Assembly: GCA_038277395.1 (NCBI GenBank)
Contig: CM076190.1
Location: 252,809,989-252,873,988 of the forward strand
Direction: 5' to 3'
Source: Dryocosmus kuriphilus
Taxonomy: Eukaryota > Arthropoda > Insecta > Hymenoptera > Cynipidae
Length of the DNA: 64,000 nt
In this document: positions 1 through 11,600 of the stretch, one piece after another
Numbering within the stretch: the first letter of the stretch is position 1
Layout of the letters: each line of letters starts with the position of its first letter
Position numbers and translations under genes: made by a program
The notes under the pieces: model-generated
The model's input: the letters and a program-made list of their open reading frames with translations, nothing else
The model's database searches: none
Told to the model about the DNA's origin: nothing

Positions 1-145
1 GTGCGAACTGAGGCATCTTTACCAAACTTGCAGCATCGAAGGATTTCATGAAGAGCTGCCGTTTACAACTGTACCCGGTAGGGGGCGCTCGAACGTTCTG
101 GCACGGAGATTCAAAGATATTCCGGTATATTTCGGACGAGCCTCG
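1..145 (-). mobile_element. mariner-like transposon, 5' end, running off the left edge
   Basis: Read on the minus strand, the stretch begins with CGAGGCTCGTCC next to a TA at 146-147. This closely resembles the end of the mariner at 9608-10951 (CGAGGCACGTCC). About 130 bases inside there is an ATG at position 16 reading M-P-Q-F-A before the window ends. I infer a terminal inverted repeat, a short leader and the first codons of a transposase. Too little coding sequence is present to name a subfamily. Confidence 0.45.
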
Positions 146-284
146 TACTTTGATTCTTAAATTGCCCTAAATTGAATTTCTTCATACGAAGTTTTTCTTT
201 TGGGGTGTATAGGTATATAATATAGGTATATAAAACATAAATTAGATTGAAATAAAAAGAAAAGAGTAATTAAACATTTACATT

Positions 285-290
285 TTTATT
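285..290 (-). promoter_or_regulatory. polyadenylation signal AATAAA of paralog A
   Basis: AATAAA on the minus strand lies in a segment (about 160-451) that aligns with the region downstream of paralogs B and C, where AATAAA sits at equivalent places (47979-47984 and 60104-60109). The shared position in three duplicated blocks supports a true 3' processing signal. In this copy the foldback insertion 452-1590 now separates it from the coding exon. Confidence 0.5.
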
Positions 291-451
291 CAGGAATTTT
301 AGATAGGTTCGATATTAACACGCGCACACATTAGAAATATTTACTTACATAAAATATTTGGTCTTAAAATCAAACATCTTAAATTACTAGATAGTTGGCA
401 TCTTATGTTTTAAAATAGCAATATATCTAATAGAACAAAATACAAATTACA

Positions 452-1590
452 GGTTAACAGATTACCTCAAAAAAAGCTGTTTTGAAACCTTTGAAAATTT
501 TTACGGGTTTTCTTCAATCCATGTCCTAAAACATATTTGATCCCCAGAAGAATCGAAGAGGTAGAACATAGTTTGGAAACATTAAACCCGTGAGAGCGTG
601 GAGGTTACAGTACGATTTTAGACCCCTTTCATGGGGTGCTTGATTACCGTGAGTCCCCTTGCCTCTCACGAACCGGGATGCTTGTTTCACAGGTCGACGT
701 TAAACTTGTACGTTGGAAACGAATCATTATTTCTTTTATATTTTGAGTCGGTGAATTCGAATCTGGCCTCAGAATTGCTCTGTCACATCAGGTTTTTTAG
801 ATATCCTAACTTCAATGTGAAAATAACGCGATTTTGGTCTCTATTTGAGGTTGTGTGGTACCGCGAAATTTTTTTCTTACAAAAGACTCTATATAGCATC
901 TTAAAGGATAAGACTTGCTCTCTCGAATGCCGTTGTATTTGCTCAAATATCTTGTCTTTCGTCGAGATACCATTAGCTTAGTTTGTTTGTGTAATTCCAG
1001 AATGCACGATATAATGCATGAATATGATACAAAAAAAATTATTGCAACAATTTTGAAATAAAGACTCAAATTTTTAAGAGCTGTCGAAACTACATGCCAA
1101 TCTACACACTCTATGAATATACATTTATTTGAAATATTTAGTCATACGTTTAAAAATAGTATTCAAAACTTTAATCCTGAGTCCGTAAACCCTAAACACA
1201 CAAACCCCAAACCCATAAACAAGAATGGTATCTCGACGGAAAAAAAAAAAGATATTTGAACAGGCTCAGCAGCATTCGGAAAAGCAAGATTTATGCTCTA
1301 AGGCACTATGTATAGTTTTTTGAGAAGAAAAAAGGGTCTGCATAATACATAACCTCAAATATAGGCCAAAATCGCGTTTTTTTGCGCCACTAGGTTAGGA
1401 TATTTTAAAAACCTGTTATGATAAAGCAATTATGATGCTGGATTCAAATTCAGCGACCCAAAATCTACAAGAAATGACTATTCATTTCCAATGTACAAGT
1501 TTCACGTCGTCTTGTGAATTATCGTGTGTCCCCTCGCCTCTCACGAACCAAGGTGATCAATTGTTGTTAGTGACCGCGTCTTGCCCGCAT
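452..1590. mobile_element. foldback (long inverted repeat) element inserted at the 3' end of paralog A
   Basis: The left arm (about 735-975) and right arm (about 1226-1470) are imperfect reverse complements. Shared words include AACGCGATTTTGG, AGATATCCTAAC and GTCGAGATACCAT. The flanks carry direct copies of a TCCCC(T/C)(T/C)GCCTCTCACGAACC motif near 655 and 1530; a related motif recurs in reverse orientation at 58922-59020. The ORFs inside are by-products of the repeat. Alignment with block C puts the left edge near 452. The right edge is near or slightly inside the end of paralog A's coding exon. Confidence 0.6.
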
Positions 1591-2072
1591 GGGTGGTCTA
1601 AGCCATTGAGGTTTCATGCGGTCGGAATATTGTAAAGGTCCCTCAGAACGAAATCTTTTAAGAGTACGATTATATGGCCCTAGGTAAAACACACGCGGGG
1701 TTCCACTCGGTAAACCTACTTTAGACTGAGGCGTGAGTGTTGTTTCCAAACCATTCATACCTGGTCTTGTTATAAAACAAGGATATTCTTTATTAGCTAC
1801 AATTCGATTATTGATAAATTCGAAACTAAAAACCTTATTATTAGAAGGTAGAGGATATGCAAAATAGAAGCGGTTATCGGTCATTACGGTAATGAATCCA
1901 TGCGGATCATCAACTGGCTCTTTGCAAACTTCATCGAGATCTCCATGAAGAATAAGTGTATTTGAGATTCGTATATGAACTTCGCTTCTACGAGGAATAG
2001 GAAAAAAAGTGTCTTCTTGTCTTGGATCCATATTTATGGGCTTACTTCCTTCTCCCACTCCGTACATTGCAC
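1567..2072 (-). CDS. exon 2 of secreted-protein paralog A (unrecognised family)
   Basis: The exon follows a splice acceptor TTAATAG at 2079-2073 and continues a codon split after its first base. Joined with the 52-bp exon at 14245-14194 the frame stays open, predicting a protein of about 185 residues. The exon opens with (S)-A-M-Y-G-V-G. It shares with paralogs B and C the ordered motifs HIRIS, PHGF (PHGY in B and C), FINN (YINN), CFITR, GLE, a GP pair and GPL. The last family-like residues are P-Q-W-L; the basic tail after them (PPMRARRGH) has no match in B or C and probably comes from the adjacent foldback insertion. I do not recognise the family. The signal peptide on exon 1 suggests secretion. 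A nearer alternative first exon cannot be excluded because the inferred intron is 12.1 kb. Confidence 0.7.
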
Positions 2073-2174
2073 CTATTAAGAAAATATAGATTTATGAAGT
2101 TTTTGTAAAATGAAAAAAGACTGCAAGTAATTTGTGCATGTCAAAATCTTGACACAGGTCTAATTATGACCATA

Positions 2175-3108
2175 CGAGGTGTGATCAAAAAGTAAGGTGA
2201 CTTTTTATTTTTATAAAAAAATATTTATTTATTCATCATTATTGATATTGTCCCCTTCAAAGTAATCCCCCTTGGATATAACACGTTTGTGCTAACGATT
2301 TTTCCATTCTTCAAAGCATTTCTGGTAAGCACTTTCTGGTATAGCCTTCAGCTCTTCCAGCGATGCGGTCTTTATCTCTTCAATCGTCGCAAAATGCCGT
2401 CCTTTCATAGTTCTTTTCAGTTTTGGAAACAGGTAAAAGTCGCAGAGAGCCAATCTGGTGAATACGGTGGCTGAGGCATGATTATGGTGTTGTTGTTGGC
2501 CAAAAAGTTACGAACAGGCAATAACATGTAAGCTGGCGCATTATCGTGGTTTCGAAACAAACTTCGCTGGCACACGTCGCATGCCCAAAATATCCACTAA
2601 AATTGCTTGACACGAGCCAAACGAGATGCCGACATCATCAGCAACTTCTCTAATGGTAATTCGACCATTCGCCAACACTATTTTGTTCACTTATTCAACG
2701 TTTTCATCAGTTTTTGGCGTACTGGGACGTCCAGGGCGAGCTTCGTCATTCACATCTTCTCGGTCTTCCCGCAAGAGCTTGCACCACTTATAAACATTTT
2801 TTTTTACTCATAGTACACTCACCGTATGTCGCTGTCAACATTTCAAGTAATTTGGAGCACTTAATTCCATTTTTTACACAAAATTGGGTGCAAATTCTTT
2901 CATCCATTTTTTTCGACAGCAGAAAATCGCCGAGCACGCAAAATACTTCTAACCTTTATGCCTCTCATAAACAAACAAAAAATGATATAGAGCTGAAACT
3001 GTGCACATATGTTTGGGACGAGTGTACCAAGATGAGAAAAAATGAAAACAAATCAACTGTACGTATCCCGCGAAATTCAAAAAGTCACCTTACTTTTTAA
3101 ACACCTCG
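2175..3108 (-). mobile_element. mariner transposon with internal deletion
   Basis: Terminal inverted repeats (CGAGGTGTGATCAAAAAGTA at the left; the complement at the right ends ACACCTCG) lie between TA dinucleotides at 2173-2174 and 3109-3110. Minus-strand coding remnants contain a helix-turn-helix segment (RPGRPSTPK, then EVADDVGIS) followed directly by the C-terminal catalytic part (HDNAPAY, then PYSPDLAPCDF). The middle of the transposase, with the first catalytic Asp, is missing at a junction near 2550. At 934 bp it is shorter than a usual 1.3-kb mariner. It sits in the intron of paralog A. Confidence 0.85.
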
Positions 3109-3109
3109 T

Positions 3110-4877
3110 AAATATTCGCCTGACGCGCAAATTTACCATTTTGCCGGTATTGACGGTAATAAAGGGTCAAGTTGATAAATTTGGTGGAAATCTTGTTTGA
3201 AACAAATTATCATTTGCTAAATGATAATTCATGCTGTAAATAAAGTACTATATCCCTAAAGTGTCATTATGGAAGGATTTGGCCCAAAAATTAAAATTCC
3301 ACTATTTTAGTAAGAAGATGTCATTATAACCTCAAACCTTAGGTGAATTTGGGGAAGGTATTCAAAATAATTTCTAAACATCAATGACTAATCAATTCAA
3401 CGTTTGCTCAGGATCAATAATCGGTGGAATTAGAAACCATATAACTGAGTATAAAACCAAATTGAAATATAAATTCGATCAATTTTTGAACTTATTTTAC
3501 TACAAACTTACTTACTTACTCAATTATAAAATTTGCGAATTATAATATTAACCGATTGTAAAATTAAAGAATTATTAATTTCCTCCAAATTCATAAATTC
3601 CCGAGATCTAAAATTTTCAAAATTTAAAATTATCGAAATTCAAAGTTTCCGATATTTAAAGTAGTCGAAAACAAACATTGAATTAAAAAAATATATTTAA
3701 TTATTTATTAATTAACTATAAGTGGATTAATCAATAATAACGAAAAAATAAATGCCGAATATGCCAATTCAAAAACAGGAAAATTCTCAAAAATAAATTT
3801 GACGAATTATAATCTTTCCGAAATTTAAAATAACAACAAAATTTTTAATTATCGAAAAATAAAAATTTCGAATTTTGCAAATGACGAATTTTAAAATATT
3901 GGAAATTAAAATTTATCGAATTATAAAATTTTTTGAATTATAATATTAATGAATTATAAAATTAACGAACTATTTATTTCCCCAAAATTCTTATGTTCTC
4001 AAAATTTGAAACTAACAAAAATTTTCGCAATTCAAAATTGTCGATATCTAAAATTGTTATTTTTTATTAGTCTCTTTATTATTATTTACTAAATAATTGA
4101 TCATTTTTTGCAAATTAAATATTTCTTTCGTCAATTATAAAAAACAACTATTTTGACTTACGACAATTATTTTGAATTTCAGCAATTCTAAATTCCTAGA
4201 ATTTAAGAATTTTGGGGGAAACTGATAATTCTTTAATTTTATGATGCGTTAAAATTATAACTCGCAAATTTTGTAATTCAGTATATTTTATTTTCGGGTA
4301 TTTTTAAATTCGGTATTTGCATAATCCAAGATATTTATTTTTCGATAATGAAAAGTTTTTTCTGGAATTTTTTTAGGAAATTTTATAATTCTTCAATTTT
4401 TATTTTCGGCCATTTCCTTTTTCGTTAATTTTTATATTAGGCATTTATTTTTTCGTTATTTTTTACTATTCCCTTTATGATTAATTAATAAGTAATTCAA
4501 TATTTTATTTTTTATTCAATATTTATTTTCGTCGAGTTTATGTACCGACATCTTTGAATTACTACAATTTTGAATTTATTTCGGCACTTGTAAATTTCGG
4601 GAATTTAAAAATTTTTGGGAAAATAAGAATTTCTTAATTAGTTAAATTATTATTAACTATTTATTAATTAATTAAATTTCTAAACAAGTCACTTACATAA
4701 TAACATATAATAATAATAATAATATAATAATAACAGAATAATAAGTTTACATAATACTTTTTTGTAGAAAATTAATTATAACTAAAATTTAGATTTAAAT
4801 TTAACTTTAATATAGGAATTACAATATTTTTATTTTTTTACTGGATTATTAATAAGGAAAGGCAAAAATTAAATTTA

Positions 4878-4880
<3 letters not shown>
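3110..4880. repeat. AT-rich array of short degenerate words arranged as an inverted repeat
   Basis: No gene is visible. From about 3480 to 4080 the sequence repeats words such as GAATTATAAAATTAACG and AAATTTTCGAAA. From about 4130 to 4680 the same words appear as reverse complements. For example, AACGAAAAAATAAATGCC near 3740 answers GGCATTTATTTTTTCGTT near 4440. Arms are about 550-600 bp and imperfect. This is intronic to paralog A if the gene model is right. Confidence 0.6.

Positions 4881-4881
<1 letters not shown>

Positions 4882-4911
<30 letters not shown>
4882..4911. repeat. (AT)n microsatellite
   Basis: Uninterrupted AT dinucleotides directly precede the ACAGGGTGGCACAAAA end of the next element. 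TA-targeting elements often land in such tracts. Confidence 0.9.
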
Positions 4912-4912
<1 letters not shown>

Positions 4913-4914
<2 letters not shown>

Positions 4915-6002
4915 GGTGGCACAAAAGTATGGAAACCCCTGAATAACTCATCAGGAATAAAATGTTTTGAAAAATATTAAATAAAGATTATTAGGATTTT
5001 TCCCTGGCTCTTCAATGACGACCTTGGTTTGATCTTGACCATGACCACGAAGGTCATATCAAGGACAAATTTAATTTTTTAAATAGGGGGCAACATTTTT
5101 TATTGCAGATTTGGAAAGAGCAGGAAATTTTGCGTTCAAGTATGACCTTGAACATATCCGTTATCATGACACTCAAGGTCATTCCAAGGTCAAACTTGTG
5201 TTTTCAAATGGGAAACCCTTTCAATTTTTTAAATGGGAAGCCGCATTTTTTATTGTTGATTTGGGAAGAGCAGGAAATTTTACGTTCAAGTATGACCTTG
5301 ACCATGTTCTTGACGATGACCGTCAAGGTCGTCCCAAAGTCAAACTTGTGTTTTCAAATTGGGAAACCCTATTTTTCATTGTGAATGTAGAAAAAGCAGG
5401 ACATTTTATTTTCAAGCTTAGCCTTGACAATGACCTTGAAGGTCATTCCAAGTTCACACTTGTTTTTTCAAATGGGAACCCCCATTTTTTATTGAGGAAT
5501 TGGAAAGGGTAGGAAATTTTTCCTTCAAGTATCCAAAATCATGCTCTTGACCTTGAACCAGGCCTTTAGGGTCATTTTAAAATGATATTTGACGAATTTT
5601 GAAAAATTACAGCTACTCTAGTGCCAGCCAGGTCCCTCGATCTGAGTCCGCTTGAATTTGTTCTTTGGGGCTACATAAAAAATGAAGTGTACGTTACTAA
5701 ACCACGAGATTTAGAAAATCTAAGACAAAAAATAGTCAGTGCTTGCGCTGATATTACACCTGATATGATAAGGAGTGAGATAAAAAATTTTTATGTCCGT
5801 CTATGAATCTGCCAGGATTTTGGTGGAGAACCTTTTGAAAACAGGTTGTAATCCTTGCCTTAACTGGCCGGGAACGCTAGTCTTGTCTTAACTGGACGGG
5901 ATCGCTAGCCTTGCCTCAACTGAGTGGGATTGCTAGGAGGTACCCTGCAGTGTCTGCTTTTTTTAAAATTCTTGAAAAAATGTTTTTAAAATGACCTTGA
6001 TC
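4913..6002 (+). mobile_element. non-autonomous Tc1/mariner-type element with internal minisatellite, copy 1
   Basis: It begins CAGGGTGGCACAAAA next to TA, as does copy 2 at 21477. Inside are about four degenerate ~110-bp units (5060-5530) containing AAATGGGAACCC, GGAAAGAGCAGGAAATTTT and TGACCTTGACC/TCAAGGTCATTCCAAGG. A transposase C-terminal remnant follows (5621-5806), then three ~27-bp units (CCTTAACTGGCCGGGA type) at about 5850-5935. No right terminal repeat is seen. A LINE fragment starts at about 6003 and probably truncated it. Confidence 0.6.
5621..5806 (+). pseudogene. Tc1/mariner-superfamily transposase C-terminal remnant
   Basis: The frame reads PARSLDLSPLEFVLWGYIKN and continues to NEVYVTKPRDLENLRQKI. 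This is the hallmark end of a DDE transposase family common in insects (WPARSPDL-type motif, then WGYxKxxVY). The usual acidic residue in the PLDF-like motif is E here. The N-terminal three quarters are absent and replaced by the minisatellite. The element at 57670-59322 belongs to the same broad family. Confidence 0.75.
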
Positions 6003-6573
6003 AACAGGCGGCTATACGCTGTCAATGTGTGCTACTATGCAACAAATATATTACTAAAATCGCGTTCGTTATCTAGAAACATCATGGTAAGAATTTGCTA
6101 GACGATAATTGCCGGTCCTCATGTACGGGTGCGAAACATGGACGCTGACGAAAGGAGAGGAGAGCAGATTTAGAGTATTCGAAAGTAAAGTACTCAGAAG
6201 AATCTATGGCCCAAAAAGGGACGAAGAGACAGGAATGGAGGAAACTGCATAATGTAGAGCTGCATGCAATATACGGGTCTCTAAGTATTAACGAAGTAAT
6301 GAAAGCGCGTAAATTATGCTGGACACGACATGCAGCAAGAATGAGCAACGAAAGAGCAGTGGCGCAAGTTTTATGGGGGAAGCCGATTAGGAAGAGACCT
6401 CTACGAGGACCGAAAATTAGATTTGAGAAAAACGTAAGGGATGATCTAAAGGATTTAGTACATGATTATTTAAACTTGATGTAGGACGCACAGGATAGAG
6501 ATGCGTGGCGGTTCTGCGTAGCTGACGGAATGACCTTCAGAGTTTGCAAAGCTACGCTATAGTAATAATAATA
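6003..6573 (+). mobile_element. 5'-truncated LINE, 3' end fragment
   Basis: Plus-strand coding remnants read CETWTLTKGE, VFESKVLRRIYGPKRDEE and KARKLCWTRHAARM. These are the region downstream of the reverse transcriptase in the LINE at 7433-12348 (there CETWALTKGE). The fragment ends with a (TAA)n tail at about 6561-6575 and then returns to the intronic satellite. Several in-frame stops show it is dead. Orientation is opposite to the large LINE copy. Confidence 0.8.
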
Positions 6574-7432
6574 ATGAAAGAAAATTTTACTGTGCAAGAG
6601 GTTGAAAGACAACTTCCTAAATTCTCAAAAAAGAGAAAATTTCATATAAAAGCAATTATGAATAGAACATTCCAACTTGTATAGTGGTGAAAAATTCTAA
6701 TATAATTATATTCACAATGGATTAAACTAGATAATATTATATGAATCGCCAGTTTTTCTTTCCCATATATTACGTGATTCAACTCTAGGAACCTGGCACT
6801 AAAGGAATGTATTGATCATATTTTCAGAGAAACATAATATTTCTTACTATCATTAATTGTTCTAAAAACTGCTTCGCACTTTCTCTATATTTTTTATAAA
6901 ATTCTGTTACTAGAACCCGCAGAATGAGTAGTGCCCTTGATATGAAAATCCATTGTCCTCTTCAATCGTCAGTTTCTCATTTTCATACATATGTTACACA
7001 ATTTGAACGTGGCGATGTGGCGCTAAAGAAATACATTGAGCACAATTATGAAAAAACATAATATTTCTTATTATCCTTAATTAATAGAAACAAATGTTTT
7101 ACACTTTCTCTATATTTCTCTGAAATTCTGTAATTGTAACCTACAAAATGATGACCAGCTTTTATATGAAAGACCATTATACTGTTCAAGAGGTTGAAAC
7201 ACAACTTCCTAAATTCTCAAAAAAGAGAAATAGTGTTGAAAAAATCTAACATTATTATTTTACCAGCCGATTAAACTAGATAATATTGTGTGAATTATCA
7301 GCTTTTCATCTCCATATGTTACATGATTCGATTCTGGAAACGCGGCACTAAGGCAATATATTGATAATATTTTCAAAGAAACATAATATTCCTTTTTTCT
7401 CCATAGGCAGCCACCCAGTATAATAGTAACAT
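6574..7432. repeat. intronic satellite of the paralog family, block A, left part
   Basis: Repeated segments contain CATAATATTTCTTA, CCATATGTTACAYGATT, ACGTGGCGCTAAA and TTCTCAAAAAAGAGAAA. They match the arrays at 12349-14140, 51208-51840 and 61540-64000. Units are about 300-400 bp and degenerate. The LINE at 7433-12348 appears to have landed inside this array, separating it from the part at 12349-14140. Confidence 0.75.
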
Positions 7433-7449
7433 TAATAATAATTATAATA

Positions 7450-9600
7450 ATAATAATTATTATCTTAGTGTAGCTTTGCGAACTCGGCAGTTCATTGCCG
7501 CAGCTACCCAGAACCGCCACGCATCTCTATCCTGTACGTCCTCCATCAAGTTTGAATAATCATGTCCTAGCTCTTTTAGATCGTCCCTTACGTTTTTCTC
7601 CCATCTGTTTCTCGGTCTGCCTAAAGATCTCTTGCTAAACGTTTTCCTCTTAAAAATTGCGCCACTGTTCTTTCGTTGCCCATTCTTGCATCGTGTCCCG
7701 CCCAGTTTAATTTGGGCGCATTCATTACTCTATGAATATTTACTGACCCGTGCAGTGCATGCAGCTCATCATTACACAGTTTTCTTCATTCACCAGTCTC
7801 TTCGTCCCTTTTGGGGCCATAGATTCTTCTAAGTACTTTATTTTCGAATACTCTAAACCTGTTCTCCTCTCCTTTCGTCAGCGCCCATGTTTCGCACCCG
7901 TAAATGATGACCGGCATTATTATCGTTTTGCATGTTCTTAGTTTGATGTTCCTAGATAACGATCGCGATTTTAGTAATGTATTTTTTGCATAGTAGCACC
8001 CATTTCCAGCTTGCAACTGCCTGTTGAGTTACGTTCTAATGTTATTGTCGCTAGTTATAATAGTTCCGAGGTATTTAAACTCATTCACTCTTTCAAATTT
8101 CGTATTTCTGCACATTAGATCCCCCTCTTCATTGCTTTGTTCTGATCTGTCGACGATGAAATATTTTGCCTTCGATTCGCTACTAAACCTATTTCCTTTG
8201 CTTTTGTGGTCAGGATTTCTGCAGCTTTAGCTACCGTTTTTTTATCATCCCCGAGTAAGTCGAGATCATCCGCATATCCCAGAATTTGTATTATCCTATT
8301 GAAGGTAGCACTGGACGAATTCACTTGTACTTCTCTGACCATGTAATCAAAAACTAAGTATAAAAGGATGCACGAAAGCGCATCGACATATTTCAGATCA
8401 TCGCGGATCAAAAGCTTTTCAGATAAACTTCCACTTACGCGTAATCTACCCCTCTGCCGCTTAAGTAAACTTCGATAAGTCCAACCAATCTCCTTGGTAC
8501 ACCCAAGAGCTTCAAAATCCAGTACATTCGTGCGAGTATGATAGAGTTGTAAGCTTTTTGAAGTCGATAAATATCTGATGTATTGCTTCACTAATTCCCA
8601 TTCCTCTTCTAACAGTTGTCTCATTGTAAACATTTGATCGCTTGTAGAACGGTTTCGGCGGAATCGACCTACTTAAGATTACATTGGACAGGATCTTGTA
8701 GCACGAAGGCATAAGGGAAATTCCCCGATAATTCTTACAGTTCGTTTTATCGCCTTTTCTAAAAATGGTTATAATAATAGAGGTATTCCATTCCTCCGGT
8801 ATGCGTTCTGTTTTCCTGATTGCGCATATTAAGCTACAAAGCCTTGTGCGGCGAGGGCTCCCATTCTTCATCAGTTCTGACGGTAGGCCGTCGATGCCCG
8901 CGGCTTTTTTATTTTTCAACTTCTTTATGCCCACTTCTATTTCGTTATTAGTAAGCTCATCAATCAGTAGATCAAGAGTATGGATTTCACCTTGAATAAC
9001 TTAAACTGGGATTTCGCGTACATTGAATAGCTTATTGAAATAGTTTTTCCATAAATGTAGTCTCTCTGTCGCATCTGCTACTAGATTGCCATTTTCGTCC
9101 CTCATTACTTCCGTTCTACTTTGAAAGCCTTTCCTTATAAAATTGTTTCCCCTGTACATCTCACGCGGGTCAATTTGTTTATTATGTGCGTCTATTGTCA
9201 GTATTTTAATCTTTTCCCACTTCCTTTTCTTGGACCTGTAAGACTTATTTATACTTTTACTGACCTCGAGATACTTCTTATGTGTTTCATCGCACTTATT
9301 TTTTAAATTAATTTCTTTGGTCTCTGTTGGCTTTTCAAACCATAGTTTGCACCCTTCGTCGAACCACGGTTTGCTTCTGGTTACTTTCCTTAAACCTATA
9401 GTACTTTCCGCGGCTGTATTTAGCGCCTCTTTCATATTGCCCCACAGGATTTCCGGGTCATGCTCACAATTATCGCTATCAACTCTCTGTTTTTGAAGAG
9501 CATCGAACCTCTGAGAAAATTTTACTTGATAATTAAATGCTTCTGTTAGTATTTTGAAATTATCTATATTGAAACGGACTGTTGACTCTAGGGGGCTAGT
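7450..9600 (-). pseudogene. LINE reverse transcriptase and C-terminal domain, broken
   Basis: Segments read in order on the minus strand. A spacer segment at 9615-9001 contains SKPWFDEGCKLWFE. The RT fingers at 8934-8512 contain KKAAGIDGLPSELMK, NYRGISLM. The palm at 8633-8115 has the catalytic YADD at 8276-8265 in the context LGYADDLDLLGDD. The C-terminal domain at 8016-7786 contains YGCETWALTKGEENRF. The pieces lie in different frames, so at least two frameshifts are present and no functional enzyme can be made. The RT would have primed cDNA synthesis at nicked target DNA. Confidence 0.8.
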
Positions 9601-9607
9601 TTTCTTA

Positions 9608-10951
9608 CGAAGCATGACCTGAAAGTAAGTGTACTGGTACTCTCACAGCTGTAGGGAATACTTTTTCAAAATTTTCGCAACACTGCCGCGTAGTCTGATC
9701 CCTCCCCTTCAAAACGAGACCAATCCGAGGTTAGTGTGTTGAAAACTCTTGACGCAGTAGCATCTCTCGCGAAAAATGTCGATCGTATCTCCCGCCATGT
9801 GCGAAATTCGCGCCGTCATTCTCTACCTCGTTGTGAAGGGAAAAGCTCCAGTTGAGATTAATAATGAGGTAAAAACTGTTTACGGTAATGGAGCTATGAA
9901 TCGTACGAGTGTGTACAAGTGGTGTCGCGAATTTAAAAATGGTCGTACTTCCGTGCATGACGATCAGAGGAGCGGAAGGCCTCCAATTGTAACTGACGAA
10001 CTTGTGGAAAAAATCGAGATTGCGGTCCGTGACGATCGCAGATTGAAGTTGGGTGATCTTTCTGCGATGTTTCCGCAAATCTCCAGATCCCTGTTATACG
10101 AAACAATCACAGAAACTCTCGGATATCGGAAATTGTCTGCGAGTTGGGTCCCAAAACAGCTGACAGAACAGCTGACAGAACAGCACAAGTTGAATCAAGT
10201 GCAGAGCTCCAAAGAGTTTTTGGAGCGCTACGAACGCGAAGGCGATGATTTTCTCTACTCTATTGTTACTGGAGACGAAACTTGAGTTGTCCACTACACG
10301 CCTGAAACTAAGACGCAGTCTCAACAATGGCGCCACACCTTGTCACCCTCCGCCAAGGAATTCAAAACCACAATTTCAGCCAAAGAAATCATGGCATCCG
10401 TATTTTGGGACCATAAAGGCATAATTTTGATTGAATATCTGCCTCAAGGGGAGACCATCAACGCGGCAAGATACTGCGAGACGCTGAAAAAGCTGAAAAG
10501 GGCAATTCAGAATAAAAGGAGGGGCATGCTGACGAAGGGAGTCTGCCTGCTGCATGACAATGCCAAACCTCACACGGACAACGCCACGAAGCAACTCCTG
10601 GACTCTCTTGGATGGGACGTTTTGAACCACCCACCGTATTCCCCTGACCTGGCCCCTTAAGATTTCCATCTCCTCACTTCCCTGAAGGTGCACATGGATG
10701 GAAGCAAGTTTTTAACGGACGAGGAGGTGAAGGGGGAGGTGGACAAGTGGGCGAAAGAGCTGGCGGGAGACTTCTTCGAGGCAGGCATAAAAAAATTGAT
10801 CCCGCGGCTCACCACTTGCATCGAGAGGGATGGTGACTATGTCGAAAAATAACTTACATATGTACAAGTGTAACCAACTATGTTTTTGCTTTAATACATT
10901 TTTTTTTAAGCCTACATAAATTGAGCACACTTACTTTCTGGACGTGCCTCG
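9608..10951 (+). mobile_element. mariner (DD34D), near-complete, nested in the LINE
   Basis: Terminal repeats of about 28 bp pair CGAAGCATGACCTGAAAGTA at the left with a right end ending GACGTGCCTCG. Both are flanked by TA (9606-9607 and 10952-10953). Length is 1344 bp, a full mariner. The empty site reads as continuous LINE sequence in the copy at 31285-34835 (near 33513), so this mariner jumped into the LINE after the LINE inserted. Confidence 0.92.
9776..10852 (+). pseudogene. mariner transposase with two premature stops
   Basis: The frame runs from M-S-I-V-S-P-A at 9776 to D-Y-V-E-K at 10852, about 358 codons and the normal length. An N-terminal paired-type helix-turn-helix region is followed by the catalytic triad: D in VTGDET, D in LLHDNAKPH, and D just after the PYSPDLAP motif. 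The last two are 34 residues apart, the DD34D mariner signature. Two stops interrupt the frame: TGA at 10283-10285, where a Trp is expected, and TAA at 10658-10660, just before the third Asp. A short in-frame repeat (LTEQLTEQ) sits near 10160-10185. Otherwise the gene is well preserved, implying a young insertion. Confidence 0.92.
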
Positions 10952-11600
10952 TATTTAACGCTAGTCTAAATCTTAGTTTCACTATCACGAGAAAGTGTTC
11001 TGAACTTAAATTCGCTCCCCTGTACGATCTTACAACGAGAATGTTTATGTGACGTCTTCTGTCAACTAAAACGTGATCAATCTGATTGTGAGTGGTACCA
11101 TCTGGTAATGTCCAGGTGGCCTTATGTATATTTTTATGCTTGAAATATGCGCTTTTCACAACGAGGTTCTTTGAAGCTGCAAAATTTATTACTCTGTCCC
11201 ATTATCATTACTGGCGTCATGCAATCTTTCTGACCCTATTGTAGGCCGATACCTCGGTTTTTTTTCCAATTTTCGCGTTGAAGTATTCCAACACTATTTT
11301 TCTGTCAAACTGCGAGAATTTATCAAAAACTTATTCGATTGTTTCGTAAAAAAATCTTTAGTATCTTCGTCTTTGACCTCGGCAGGTCAGTGCACGTTAA
11401 TTAGTACCTGTTTGCAGAAACTATCCTTTAGTACAATATATGACAATCGGCCGTTAATGAATTGCGTATCGATAACCGCTGGCGAAATCCGTTTATTAAT
11501 AAGGAACCCGGGCCCCAGTTTGCGCCCCTTAGCTCCCCGGTAGTGAAAAGTGTACTTATCCTTAGAAATTGATTCTTAATCGCCTGGCCAGCAGGTTTCT
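10878..11600 (-). pseudogene. LINE apurinic/apyrimidinic-type endonuclease, broken
   Basis: The minus-strand frame at 11159-10878 reads TWTLPDGTTHNQIDHVLVD and then GANLSSEHFLVI. These are the NQIDHxL and S(D/E)HxLV motifs of the exonuclease-endonuclease-phosphatase fold used by LINEs to nick target DNA. The usual Asp before the final His is Glu here. The N-terminal endonuclease motifs further upstream are decayed. The matching region of the second copy lies around 33490-34150. Confidence 0.7.

Noticed and set aside
631..1069. 116- and 85-codon frames on opposite strands
   Set aside because: Both lie inside the arms of the foldback element and have no coding features or duplicates in the other blocks.
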